Shown piece after piece: positions 45,212-55,017 of a stretch of 64,000 bases of DNA. The position numbers were made by a program, and so were the translations under genes. The notes beneath the pieces were generated by a model. The model had not been told where the DNA came from. It was given only the letters and a program-made list of their open reading frames with translations, and made no database searches. The stretch is from Aeoliella mucimassa. Its GTDB lineage: Bacteria > Planctomycetota > Planctomycetia > Pirellulales > Lacipirellulaceae. The DNA lies in contig NZ_CP036278.1 of NCBI RefSeq assembly GCF_007748035.1, forward strand, positions 4,340,001 through 4,404,000, read 5' to 3'. The stretch's first letter is position 1, and the number at the start of each line of letters is the position of its first letter.

Positions 45212-45982
45212 CTATTCAGAAACCGCGTTGTCGTCTTTCAAGGCCACGCGAATCGTCTCGCTAGCTTGCTCGCTGAGCAGCTTGTAGGCGGGGCCATTCC
45301 AGTGAAAGCTATCGCCGCGGGCGTGTTCGAGCTTGTCGGCTAACAGACCATAGAAGTCGCTGACCGGCACGTGCATTTCGTCCATTACTTCCGCGGCCAT
45401 GCGATTGTGCTCGACAATCACCGGATTGATTTCCGGCTCGAGTTGCTCGGGGTTGCCTTTCACCGTAACTGGTGTGCTGCTCGCCCAAATCAATTTAGCG
45501 TCTGGCTGCTTCGCCTGGATGACTTCGACCATCGCCTGCGTGAGCGGCTTGAACGTGCCCGGCTTAATCCGTCCCCGTTGCCAGCCATGCAGGCCGACGT
45601 TGAAATGGACCACGTCGTAAGTCTCGTCTTCGAGCACCTTACTCAGCTCCTTATTGTATTCCTCCGACTGGTAGTAGGGATTGATCCATACGTCGACCAC
45701 GGCTTCGCCTTCGAGCTGTTTGACCACCTGGCCACGGTAGCCGTTGAGAATCGAGTCGCCGATCAGCAGCACGCGGGGGAGCTGAGCATCGCTGGTTTCC
45801 TGGCGTTGGTACCCCCAGGCGGAACCATCGGAGTGCAATCGCTTGTCCGATTCCGCGGGAGCTTTCGCTGGCGACTCGGACTGGACCTGCTCGTTCGCGC
45901 TCGGCTCGTCGGCATTCACTACAGCAGTACTGCATACTGCGAGAACCAGCAGGCAGACCAGCAACGTTTGTAAGCGTTTCAT
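45212..45982 (-). CDS. Exported SGNH/GDSL hydrolase
   Basis: This is a 256-residue protein with a signal peptide ([19 protein letters not shown]). Block I is [11 protein letters not shown] with the catalytic Ser in [12 protein letters not shown] provides the oxyanion Asn; the catalytic Asp-His pair is in [14 protein letters not shown]. Members include carbohydrate esterases and rhamnogalacturonan acetylesterase-like enzymes. In a glycan-related neighbourhood it may remove acyl groups from polysaccharide; substrate unproven. Confidence 0.85.
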   Translation of the reverse strand: MKRLQTLLVCLLVLAVCSTAVVNADEPSANEQVQSESPAKAPAESDKRLHSDGSAWGYQRQETSDAQLPRVLLIGDSILNGYRGQVVKQLEGEAVVDVWINPYYQSEEYNKELSKVLEDETYDVVHFNVGLHGWQRGRIKPGTFKPLTQAMVEVIQAKQPDAKLIWASSTPVTVKGNPEQLEPEINPVIVEHNRMAAEVMDEMHVPVSDFYGLLADKLEHARGDSFHWNGPAYKLLSEQASETIRVALKDDNAVSE

Positions 45983-46060
45983 GGCGATATCGGGTTAGTG
46001 AGGACCGGCGGAAATTCTGCTGCCAGCAGCAATAGTCGTCTCAGGAGCGTTGAGAGCGAA

Positions 46061-47805
46061 TCACTCGACGGAGGCTGCCAACTCCAAGCGGGCCCCAGAG
46101 AACACCGCGTGGTCGAAGTTGGCCCCGTCGTAATCGGTGGTGACCAGTGTCAAGTATCGAGCGTGAGGGGGAATCGGAACGTCGAAAGCAACAAACCTGC
46201 CATCGGCTCTTAGGCTAGAGGCGAGTTCCTCCATCTCGGTATCGACGGAGAACACTCCGTTGCGTTTGCTGAGGAATACTTCCGTTCCATTCACATAAGC
46301 CGACAAGGCCCGCTCTTCGGTGCTGACGATGACCAACAGATTCGCGCAGGCTTTGTCCTTGTAATACGATGGCTGTGCTATATCAGCATCGTTAATACCT
46401 GCTCGCTCCACGACGAAGCGCATGGCGATGCCAGGCAATCGGCCGGCGGTGCGAAGCTCATCGAGATCGAAGGTGAGCAATTCGTTGGGACTCATCCCGA
46501 TGCCATCTTCCAACTTGCTGGTGAAATTCTCCTGGGTAAATTTCTCGCCCGTTGTACGAATCGGAACCGATGAGATGGAGCGGTAGGTATCGTTGGCTGG
46601 CAACCCGAGCACTGCTGCTCCGCCGCCACCGACGTTCAGGAAGTTAAACAGCACGCCATCTTCGGCCAGTCGGACATCGACATCGAGCCCCCCGTCGTGC
46701 ACCGCGGCGACGCCGAGATCGGTGATCTCCGCGGCCGCCTGAAACGTATCGGACTCTACCGCGTCGTGGAGCGAAGAGGCGATGCTGTCGTCAAACAGAT
46801 TACCCAGCGGTATCGAATGCTCCATAAATGATCGCTGGTTATCCGAGGGAATGTGGAGCGGAAAATCGCGAACGTCGGCGACCTTGCCCTCGCGCAGCAC
46901 CCCTTCTTCATCGAACCACAGATCTCGCCCGGCAGGATGTCGCGGCGGAGCCCCTTGCTGGTGACGTACCGCGCGACCGGCGTGCTCAGCGGGCTGGCGC
47001 CCAGAGCGTGCACGGCCACTTTGCCCTCGGCAGCGTGGTCGCTGGCGTGCACGCCAAACTCGCCGGCACTCAGCTGTACCCGGCCGGAGTTCGTTTCGAT
47101 GTGGAACGGAGCAGTCTCTGAAGGGACCACCACCGATAGCTTGCCGACGAAGAGTTTGCCCCCCTGCTCCGACCGCAACTCATACACCGCGGGCCCCTCG
47201 AGGGTGATGCCAACCCCCGATCGGTAGCTCAGCTCGAGTATGCCTTCTGCGATGCGAATCTGTTGCCCCGCCCGCAATCCGCGAGTCGGAAGCGAGTAAG
47301 GGCTCTCCGAGGGCTGCCAGACCAGATTCTTGGTATTTTGAATCCGCGCGACGACTTCTTCGTCGACTCGCCAGTTCCAGGGGAGCGGCAGAAACTTTGG
47401 CGGCATCACCACCAGCGTGGCCGCCAGGATGCCGACGCCGCATCCCAAACTCACACCGAGGGCGAGAATCGCTGCGGATACGCGATTCGCGAACCGATGG
47501 CGACTCGGCACCGGTGGTTGGCGGACGATCGGCAGTTCGGCCTGCGAATCGGCCGAGTCAGCCGAATCTTGAACGGGATGAATGCTCTCCAGAATCTTCC
47601 TCGAGCTGGCCGTCACCTGTTTGGCGGTCACCAAGTGGGCGACCAGCCGCGACTGCTTAAGGTACAGCGCCCGGGCTGCAGCATGCTGCTTTAATGCTTG
47701 CTGCAGCTGTTCGGCTTCGTCGGACGAGAGCTGCGCGTCGAAGCTTCGCTGAATGAGCGATACGATCTCGGGAGCAACCTCATTGTCGTGGGGATGCTGA
47801 CTCAT
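46061..47805 (-). pseudogene. FecR-type anti-sigma/regulator, broken by a 2-bp frameshift
   Basis: The first frame from ATG 47805 encodes an N-terminal domain, one membrane helix (AAILALGVSLGCGVGILAATL) and a FecR beta domain to about residue 295. Near 46915-46925 the frame changes. Reading ATC-TGG rather than ATC-TG-TGG would give G-E-I-W-F-D-E-E-G-V-L-R-E-G and continue through the 46061 frame. An extra TG explains it: 1745 minus 2 is divisible by three and yields 580 residues. The ATG overlaps the sigma factor stop (ATGA). Either a real lesion or a sequencing error. Confidence 0.8.
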
Positions 47806-48326
47806 GATTTTTCCTCGCGTACGAGTTGCATTTCGATACAACGAGCGAGATTCGAGCGAATTCGCTTGAGCGAATTGCAGACACTCGACTGAGTGCGATC
47901 GAGCAACTCGGAAATCTGCCGAGTGCCGAGTCCTAATTCATAGCGACACTCTACCAATTTGGCATCGGTCGGCGTCAGCTTGTGCAAGCACTGCGAAAGT
48001 GCGTTGAATTCCGACTCTACGTAATCGTTCGATAGCTCGGCCGCATCCTCGCCGAGTTGGGTCATCAGTTCGTCGTCGAAATAAATCGCGCTGCGTCGTT
48101 GATAGGTCAGGAATCGCAACGCTTCGTATTTGGCAATGGTGACCGTCCACCGAAAAAAATCGGTCGAGGTATCGAACTGGTCAAACTTCTGCCAAGCAGT
48201 AATCGCTGTCTGCTGCACAATATCCCGGGCGTCGGCTTGGCTACGAACTAGTCCAAACACGTATCCGAACAGCCGGAGTTGGTGCTTGCTGAAAAGCTCG
48301 GCGAAAACGTCGTGTTTTGATGCCAT
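47802..48326 (-). CDS. ECF RNA polymerase sigma factor
   Basis: This 174-residue protein has region 2 (ELFSKHQLRLFGYVFGLVRS, then DARDIVQQTAITAWQKFDQF) and region 4 (KLVECRYELGLGTRQISELL, with helix-turn-helix continuing RTQSSVCNSLKRIRSNL). This is the planctomycete/verrucomicrobial type that is paired with membrane FecR-like proteins. The stop overlaps the FecR ATG, so sigma and regulator are coupled. It is divergent from the tandem PEP-CTERM gene, a likely target. The start ATG is at 48326. Confidence 0.92.
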   Translation of the reverse strand: MASKHDVFAELFSKHQLRLFGYVFGLVRSQADARDIVQQTAITAWQKFDQFDTSTDFFRWTVTIAKYEALRFLTYQRRSAIYFDDELMTQLGEDAAELSNDYVESEFNALSQCLHKLTPTDAKLVECRYELGLGTRQISELLDRTQSSVCNSLKRIRSNLARCIEMQLVREEKS

Positions 48327-49026
48327 GAGAAGCTATAACGGTCTTGCCGGAATAGGAAGAGAAAGCCGCCAGTCTACCGCCTACACTGGCCGAAAGCTTG
48401 TTACTCCCACACCTATATACCCAAGGCTCGAGTGGCAATTCACTGCGAAACCGAGAAAACAAGCATAATTTTTAAACGGAAACCACCACCTGCTTCGCTA
48501 GTGAGGTTCCTCTATTCTCAGGGTTTCGATAAAATTACCAATCCAAGGGTGAAAAAAGTGTCACATCAGTGGTAACCTAATGAGACGAGTCATGTCGGGC
48601 AGCTGAACAGGCGGCTTTTCGATGTGCGTGAACGGATAGCTTGGTATTTGTTTCGCTTTTCCTAGGCTGAACGCCTAACGACGCACTTTGCAGCGACTTT
48701 TCCTAGATTTCTGATTTAGCCATACGTCGGAGTCTGCTTTTCCATTACTTAGCCGCTGGCTTCATCGACGAGACCCAATGGTTGGTATGCGAAGCACACT
48801 TTACTTCGACAGGCTGCGAACTTCGTAGAACTTATCCTTGTTCAGCCACAGCGGGGGCTTTGGCGGTTTTCACTTTGAAACATCTTTCAAAGACAGCGTC
48901 ATGTCCTGGCGTAGGTACAACGCACCTGCGCTGCGGGCGGTTTGTGAGTGTAACCATCTGAAACTCAACCGGCCCACTGCTGGTGGCAGTCGTTGTGTTT
49001 CAGGGCATTTCCTAACTTCTCTTTTG
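48327..49026. other. Gene-free divergent spacer
   Basis: About 700 bases lie between the sigma factor and the tandem PEP-CTERM gene. GGAAACC near 48479 resembles an ECF-type -35 element but no matching -10 could be fixed. The AT-rich stretch TTTTTAAA just before it may also be promoter. No RNA gene or strong hairpin was seen. Confidence 0.3.
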
Positions 49027-51732
49027 ATGGGACGAAATCTAATGCGCTTCAGACATTTCACTTGGGCGGTCTTGTGCGTGTCGTTTACTTGGGTTCTTAG
49101 TTCTTCAGCTTTTGCGGTGATCATTGCTCAGGACGACTTCAGTGCGACCGACTCAGGAACCGGTTGGGCGGCTGGTAACGCTTGGGAAACCCTCGACCTG
49201 GCCAATGAAAACGCCACGTCGATCAATCAAGTGGGCAGTTTCCGCGATCTGTCTTCGATGGTCGATGTCTCGAATCAGGTGACGTATGTCCGGTTCGACT
49301 TCCAGCGTCTCGCCGGCGGTGGGGCTACCTGGGGAGGAGTCGCGCTCTTCACTGGTCCGGAAGGCAATACTGGAGACGAGATCTTCTTTGTCGGCTCGCC
49401 TGGTTCGATGTCCGACTATGGAGTGGCCACCAAGTTCTACGGTGACTTCAGCAGCCAGATCCCCGTCGACACCGACGTGCACACCATTATCGCCGGGGTC
49501 GACACGACGACCGGAGCCAGCGGCACCGTGACGTACAAACTCTGGGTCGACCAATTTGCACTTAATTCCCCGAATGCAACGTTCACCGCTGAAGATCCAG
49601 AGTGGCCCGCGTTGCTGCCGGTCAGTACGGTTCGGCTGATGTCGAGTGATGTCGCCCACGACGTGTTCGACAATCTGACGCTTGCTACCGAATCGACCGA
49701 CGTAGAGTTGCTCGACCTTGCCAAGGCGACCCTTACGATCGACCGCTCCACCGGATCGGTAGCACTAAGCAGCGCAGCACCCATCGGCAATGTGCTGGGT
49801 TACTCGCTGATTTCTAACGCAGCAGCACTCAACTCCACTAGTTGGACCACCGTTGCTGGCAACTACGACGCGAGCCCCGGAGACGGCTCGCTCGATGCCG
49901 ACGATACCTGGAGCGTAACGAGCCCCGCTGGCAGTGCAACCGAACTGAGCGAAATGGTATCGAGCGCCACGCCTGGCGATGGAGGCACCCTGACCACCAC
50001 CGCCATCGACCTTGGCTCGCCCTGGATTCGGACTCCGGTCGAAGATGTGACCGCGATGCTGATGGTCGAGTCGAATGGCCAAGCAGTGCCTGTAAGAGTC
50101 GAAGTGGAGTACACCGGTGAGATACTACTGGGCGACCTCGACAGCGACAGCGACATCGACGTCGACGATTGGCTCCAGTTCAAATCGGGACAAACGCTGG
50201 TGAACAACCAACTGTCGGGAGTTGCCGCTTATCAACTCGGCGACCTGAATGGCGACTACGACCATACGCTCGAAGATTACATGGCCTTCCGAACCGCTTA
50301 CGATACCGCCAATGGGGCAGGAGCATTCGCCAGCATGGTTTCCGGAGTGCCTGAGCCTTCGACACTGGTAATGCTAGTGGGTGGGCTGGCGGGCTGCTTC
50401 TTCGCCCGTCGCCGGTGGGCGCTGCCTGGCTGTCTGATCGCAGTTGGCGTGATGCTCGGTCTGGCAAGACCCGCCGAAGCGGTCATTTACGCTCAGGACG
50501 ACTTCAGCGCGTCCGACTCCGGCTCCGGCTGGGCGGCCGGCGACTCGTGGGAGAATCTGGGAGATGGCATCGCCAGCACCGCCATCAACGACGCGGCATT
50601 CCGCGCATTGGCTTCACCAGTCACCGCTTACGAGGAGGAAGCCATCTACCTGGCTTTCGATTTCCGACTCGATGTAAAGGGGTCGTGGGGCGGGGTATCG
50701 TTCTTCGATGAGCCCGCCGGAGGCAACGAGGCAATCTTCGTCGGCGATCCTGGTAGCGATGCCAATTACGGGGCAGATCTGCATCCCGGAAACTTGGATA
50801 GTGGACTGCCAGCCGATAATGACTGGCACCGCATGATCCTCGGCATCACCTTCAACACGCCCGAAGGGTTCGACACCTACGATCTGTGGGTCGACAATTA
50901 CAACTATTCCGCTCCCAACGCGACCACGACTCTGTCGATCAATGACAGCCCGATTATCAATGCTTGGCAATCCGTCCGTATCCAATCGAATACGAACGAG
51001 CAATTGAGTGTCGACAATCTCATCTTTGCCAACCAGGACGAGATCGAAGCGATCTTTGCCGTTCCCCAGACAATCGCCGCGATCGTTGACAAAAGCACCG
51101 GCGAAGTGATGCTGCAAAACAACACCAGTGCTGCCATTCCGCTGAGTGGTTACTCGTTGAAAAGCAACAGTGGATCACTCGCTTCCGCGGTTGCCGAAGG
51201 CGACTACAACGACGATGGCGAAGTGAATCTGGCCGACTACACCATTTGGCGCGACAACCTCGGCGCAACCGAAGTCACCTTGCCCAACGACCCGAACGGC
51301 GGCACCATCGGCACCGCTCAGTACGATACCTGGAAAAGCAATTTTGGTCAGATGGCCGAGAGCCCCTGGAATAGCATCGCCGACCAGAGTCTAGCCGGAT
51401 TCCCGGTGGGCGATGGTTCGGGCAACGGCTGGGAAGAGGGCGACCTACTCGACCCGAATGAGTTGCGTGAGTATTACCTGCTCGGCGAATCGATGCTAGC
51501 CGCTGGCCAAGCCATCTCGCTGGGCAACATCTACACCGGTGGTGTCGATGGTACCGAAGACCTGGTCATCAGCTATGCGTCCGGTGAAGAACTGATCCAG
51601 GGTTATGTGCTCTACAACCAAGCGGCGGGCAGTCTGGTTGCTTCGAACCAGTCGGTACCAGAACCCTCGACGCTGATCATGCTTTCCATGGTTGGTGTCC
51701 TGGCGATCGGAGCTCGCCAAGTTCGTCATTGA
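49027..51732 (+). CDS. Tandem PEP-CTERM double protein with internal sorting and signal sequences
   Basis: The protein has 901 residues from ATG 49027 (ATG 49042 is equally possible). Module 1: signal peptide ending S-S-S-A-F-A, a lectin-like beta domain starting VIIAQDDFSATDSGTGWAAG, two dockerin-like calcium loops (GDLDSDSDIDVDDWLQFKSG; GDLNGDYDHTLEDYMAF), and a complete sorting tail VPEPSTLVMLVGGLAGCFFA plus R-R-R-W (50347-50418). It continues without stop into a second signal-peptide-like segment (ALPGCLIAVGVMLGLARPAE, to 50481). Module 2 starts VIYAQDDFSASDSGSGWAAG, with its own loops (GDYNDDGEVNLADYTIWRDN) and tail VPEPSTLIMLSMVGVLAIGA. Two whole proteins are fused. Confidence 0.85.
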   Translation: MGRNLMRFRHFTWAVLCVSFTWVLSSSAFAVIIAQDDFSATDSGTGWAAGNAWETLDLANENATSINQVGSFRDLSSMVDVSNQVTYVRFDFQRLAGGGATWGGVALFTGPEGNTGDEIFFVGSPGSMSDYGVATKFYGDFSSQIPVDTDVHTIIAGVDTTTGASGTVTYKLWVDQFALNSPNATFTAEDPEWPALLPVSTVRLMSSDVAHDVFDNLTLATESTDVELLDLAKATLTIDRSTGSVALSSAAPIGNVLGYSLISNAAALNSTSWTTVAGNYDASPGDGSLDADDTWSVTSPAGSATELSEMVSSATPGDGGTLTTTAIDLGSPWIRTPVEDVTAMLMVESNGQAVPVRVEVEYTGEILLGDLDSDSDIDVDDWLQFKSGQTLVNNQLSGVAAYQLGDLNGDYDHTLEDYMAFRTAYDTANGAGAFASMVSGVPEPSTLVMLVGGLAGCFFARRRWALPGCLIAVGVMLGLARPAEAVIYAQDDFSASDSGSGWAAGDSWENLGDGIASTAINDAAFRALASPVTAYEEEAIYLAFDFRLDVKGSWGGVSFFDEPAGGNEAIFVGDPGSDANYGADLHPGNLDSGLPADNDWHRMILGITFNTPEGFDTYDLWVDNYNYSAPNATTTLSINDSPIINAWQSVRIQSNTNEQLSVDNLIFANQDEIEAIFAVPQTIAAIVDKSTGEVMLQNNTSAAIPLSGYSLKSNSGSLASAVAEGDYNDDGEVNLADYTIWRDNLGATEVTLPNDPNGGTIGTAQYDTWKSNFGQMAESPWNSIADQSLAGFPVGDGSGNGWEEGDLLDPNELREYYLLGESMLAAGQAISLGNIYTGGVDGTEDLVISYASGEELIQGYVLYNQAAGSLVASNQSVPEPSTLIMLSMVGVLAIGARQVRH

Positions 51733-51753
51733 CGGGAGGTTTACCTCCTGCTT

Positions 51754-51793
51754 GGTGGTCGCACAGGACCATGGGCAGCCCTGTGCGACCGCC
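51754..51793 (+). terminator. Terminator after the tandem PEP-CTERM gene
   Basis: GGTCGCACAGG (51757-51767) pairs with CCTGTGCGACC (51780-51790), extendable with flanking GG/CC pairs. A smaller GGAGG/CCTCC hairpin precedes it at 51735-51749. No long T-tract, so partial read-through into the pseudopilin gene is possible. Confidence 0.55.
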
Positions 51794-51835
51794 TTGCTCT
51801 AGCTATACGCTAACCGACGATGGAGAAAGTTAACG

Positions 51836-52906
51836 ATGTTCGGTGAACAACGATTCCAGCTAGCACGCCATGATCACAAGCGAGCCTTTACTCTGGTCGA
51901 ACTGCTGGTGGTGATTGCCATTATTGGCATTCTCGTCGCCCTGCTGCTTCCCGCGGTGCAAGCTGCCAGAGAGGCCGCCCGCCGGTCGCAGTGCAAAAAC
52001 AACCTGAAACAAATGGGACTGGCCGCCCTTAACCTGGAAAGCAGCCAAGGGCACTTACCACACAGTGGCTGGGGATGGCGATGGGCCGGTGATCCCGATG
52101 GCGGATACGGCGACAAACAGCCAGGGGGTTGGTACTACAACATTCTAGAGTTCACCGAGAATGGCAGCCTTCGCGATCTGGGAAGCGACGGCAATTACTC
52201 CCGCCTTACCACGGCCCAGAAAGACCAAGCGAAGATTTGCGTGTCGACCTCGGTACCGATGTTCTACTGCCCGTCGCGTCGGGGAGCAGGCTATTACCCG
52301 TATGTCCACTCCGACAACTTCTTCAACGTAACACGCCCCGAAGTGCTCGGCCGCAACGACTACGCTGCCAATAGCGGTAGTTTGTTCCCTGGATCGATCT
52401 ACGAAGGACCTCCTGCTCCGCGATCGAACGCTGGCATGCCGGAGATTCGCGACTACTTGGACAATTTCATTGACCACAGCCTGCCGCGACAGATTCGCAA
52501 GAACGGTCGGCTCGGCAATGTCGATATCAGCGGCAACGGTCCCGTGCTGGCCGTTTATGGAGTACGATTGGCCCGGATCACCGATGGCACATCCAACACC
52601 CTATTGTTCGGTGAGAAACATGTAGCGATCGATCAATATGATAATGCGACGTCGTCCGGCAACGACCAGGGTTGGAACCTCGGTTTCGATATCGACATCA
52701 ATCGCTGGACCCAGTATCCGCCGGCTCCCGATTCCGATCCGCTGACGTACGGAGACAGCAGGAATTTCTCGATCTTCGGGAGTGCCCACAGCGGCGGCGT
52801 TCAGTTTGTGAACTGCGATGGTTCGGTCGACATGGTCGATTTCGATATCGACCCCACTGTCTACCTCGCCCGCGGCACCATCAACGGCGGCGAAGTCACT
52901 CAATAG
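51836..52906 (+). CDS. DUF1559-type pseudopilin
   Basis: This 356-residue protein has a prepilin leader R-A-F-T-L-V-E-L-L and helix ([20 protein letters not shown]), then REAARRSQCKNNLKQMGLAA, the diagnostic DUF1559 block. The C-terminal region has NTLLFGEKH and FGSAHSGGVQFVNCDGSV, the usual H-x-G-G ending of the family. These very numerous planctomycete pseudopilins are presumed surface or secretion components. It lies 103 bp after the tandem PEP-CTERM gene, as part of an ECF sigma/FecR/PEP-CTERM/pseudopilin unit. Confidence 0.93.
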   Translation: MFGEQRFQLARHDHKRAFTLVELLVVIAIIGILVALLLPAVQAAREAARRSQCKNNLKQMGLAALNLESSQGHLPHSGWGWRWAGDPDGGYGDKQPGGWYYNILEFTENGSLRDLGSDGNYSRLTTAQKDQAKICVSTSVPMFYCPSRRGAGYYPYVHSDNFFNVTRPEVLGRNDYAANSGSLFPGSIYEGPPAPRSNAGMPEIRDYLDNFIDHSLPRQIRKNGRLGNVDISGNGPVLAVYGVRLARITDGTSNTLLFGEKHVAIDQYDNATSSGNDQGWNLGFDIDINRWTQYPPAPDSDPLTYGDSRNFSIFGSAHSGGVQFVNCDGSVDMVDFDIDPTVYLARGTINGGEVTQ

Positions 52907-52928
52907 GAGTCCTCTCATTCGCTAGCAC

Positions 52929-52955
52929 CAGAGCCTGCGGCACACGCAGGCTCTG
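52929..52955 (+). terminator. Hairpin after the pseudopilin gene
   Basis: CAGAGCCTGC and GCAGGCTCTG are perfect 10-base arms around a 7-base loop, 23 bp after the stop. AAAT follows rather than a T-run. Confidence 0.6.
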
Positions 52956-53039
52956 CAAATCCGCTTCCCACTGCGGCTGGTAACGCTGCTATACTAGGTG
53001 CACTGCGGCTTTGGGGAACGGCCCCAGAGAATCGCTTGT

Positions 53040-54998
53040 ATGCTCCACTTACGATTGACAACGATGATACTGCTGGGATGTTCGCTCCGACCCTGGTTAC
53101 CCCTTTACTCGTTTGCCCTACTGGCGGTGCTGCTCCTTGGCCAGCAGCAGATAGCTAACGCAATTGAGATTCACTCGCCGGATGGCAACATCACGCTTGA
53201 GGTCGAGTTGAAGGAAGAGTCGGGCGAGGGAGTCGTTTGCTACTCGGTGACTCGCAACGGGACAGCAGTGCTGGCCGACTCGGCCATTTCGTTCACCACG
53301 GCGGATGGCAAGTCCATCGGCCAGCACCTCCGCCCGTTGGGCGACGCAGAGTTCCGTTCCGCGGATAGCACCTGGCACCCGGTGTATGGTGAGCGAAGCG
53401 AGATTCGCGATCAGTATCAACAAGTCTGCCTAAGGTACGAAGATACCACTGCCGATTGCCGGTTGCGGTTGGAGTTCCGCTGTTATGACATCGGCATCGC
53501 CTTCCGCACGGTCATCGAGCCTACACCTGGGCAGTCGTCGGTCGAGTTGGCCGCTGAGCATAGCGAGTTCCGCTTCGTCGGCGATCACCCCGCCTGGCGG
53601 ACCACCACTGCCCAGGGGAGCTACGACATGGTGCCGCTGAGTCAACTCGGCCGTAATGTGGAACGCCCACTCGTCGTGCAGATCCATTCGCAACTCTACG
53701 CAGCAATTCTCGAAGCAGGAGTCGTCGACTACGCACCCATGACGCTACGCGGTGACCAACAGAACGAAACCTGCGTGGTCAGCCAACTTGGCAGTTCGGT
53801 TCACGCTAAAGGGCCGCTGACCACTCCCTGGCGAGTCGTGATGGTCGCCGCTACTGCCGGCAAGCTGCTCGAAGGCAACGATCTGGTGCTGAACCTCAAC
53901 GAGCCATGCGCGATTGCCGATACCTCGTGGATCAAGCCGGGCAAGGTGCTTCGCGAGGTGAGCCTGACCACCGCCGGGGCGAAGCGCTGCATCGACTTCG
54001 CCGCAAAGCATCACCTGCAGTACGTTGAGTTCGACGCGGGCTGGTATGGCAATGAGTACAACGACAAGTCGGACGCAACCACCGTGACTGTCGATCCCAA
54101 ACGCTCCGCGGGTCCGCTCGACCTGCCAGAAGTAGTCAGGTACGCCAAGCAGCACGACATCGGGATCATTCTGTACGTCAACCGCCGGGCGCTCGAGCAA
54201 CAACTCGATGAGCTGTTGCCGCTGTATCAAGCGTGGGGCATCGCTGGCGTGAAGTACGGGTTCGTGAACACCGGTACTCAGCGGTGGAGCACCTGGCTGC
54301 ACGATGCGATTCGCAAAGCGGCCGCGCACGAGCTGATGGTCGACGTGCACGACAACTACCGCCCAACCGGATACTCCCGTACGTATCCCAACTTGATGAC
54401 CCAAGAGGGAGTCCGCGGCGACGAAGAGACGCCTAGCGGGAGTCAGGCACTTACCACGTTGTTCACGCGTTACCTGGCTGGTGCAGGCGACTTCACCGTT
54501 TGCTACTTCAACGAACGCGTGGCCATAAGCTGGACCCACGGGCATCAACTTGGCAAAGCGGTCTGCACTTACTCTCCTTGGCAGTTCTTGTTCTGGTACG
54601 ACGCCCCGCTCGACCCCGAGCACACGGGTTCGGTTCCGGCTGGTCGCATCGCGGAGACTCCAGAGCTGGAGTTCTTTGCAAAAATGCCTACCGTATGGGA
54701 CGAAACCCGCGTGCTAACTGGCGAAATCGGTGAATACGCGGTGATTGCTCGCCGTAGCGGGCAGCAGTGGTTCGTGGGAGCGATGAACAACAAAACCGAG
54801 CGCACCCTGCAACTACCGATGGACTTTCTATCTGAGGGCGAGCAGTACCAAGCGAAGATCTATCGGGATGATCCCAGCCTGGAGACGATTACTAAGATCC
54901 GTGTCGACGAAGAGAGCGTCGATGCGCAATCATCGCTATCGATCAAGCTGCTCCCCAACGGCGGGCAAGCGATGCTGCTCACCCCCGCGAAAGAATAG
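53040..54998 (+). CDS. GH97 glycoside hydrolase
   Basis: This is a 652-residue protein. ATG at 53040 precedes a signal peptide (YSFALLAVLLLGQQQIANA). Family features: N-terminal beta-sandwich starting EIHSPDGNITLEVEL, the TIM barrel with AAKHHLQYVEFDAGWYGNEY, KYGFVNTGTQRWSTWLHDAI and MVDVHDNYRPTGYSRTYPNL followed by QEGVRGDE, and a C-terminal beta domain. GH97 includes alpha-glucosidases and alpha-galactosidases. The Asp in VDVHD suggests the retaining (galactosidase-type) subgroup, which is an inference. First gene of a four-gene operon-like series. Confidence 0.88.
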   Translation: MLHLRLTTMILLGCSLRPWLPLYSFALLAVLLLGQQQIANAIEIHSPDGNITLEVELKEESGEGVVCYSVTRNGTAVLADSAISFTTADGKSIGQHLRPLGDAEFRSADSTWHPVYGERSEIRDQYQQVCLRYEDTTADCRLRLEFRCYDIGIAFRTVIEPTPGQSSVELAAEHSEFRFVGDHPAWRTTTAQGSYDMVPLSQLGRNVERPLVVQIHSQLYAAILEAGVVDYAPMTLRGDQQNETCVVSQLGSSVHAKGPLTTPWRVVMVAATAGKLLEGNDLVLNLNEPCAIADTSWIKPGKVLREVSLTTAGAKRCIDFAAKHHLQYVEFDAGWYGNEYNDKSDATTVTVDPKRSAGPLDLPEVVRYAKQHDIGIILYVNRRALEQQLDELLPLYQAWGIAGVKYGFVNTGTQRWSTWLHDAIRKAAAHELMVDVHDNYRPTGYSRTYPNLMTQEGVRGDEETPSGSQALTTLFTRYLAGAGDFTVCYFNERVAISWTHGHQLGKAVCTYSPWQFLFWYDAPLDPEHTGSVPAGRIAETPELEFFAKMPTVWDETRVLTGEIGEYAVIARRSGQQWFVGAMNNKTERTLQLPMDFLSEGEQYQAKIYRDDPSLETITKIRVDEESVDAQSSLSIKLLPNGGQAMLLTPAKE

Positions 54999-55017
54999 TG
55001 CTGGTGGGGATGCAATA

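Noticed and set aside
46756-47841. FecR protein ending at 46756 as a complete gene
   Set aside because: The last 55 residues after the frame change are shadow-like, while the adjacent phase continues the family sequence.
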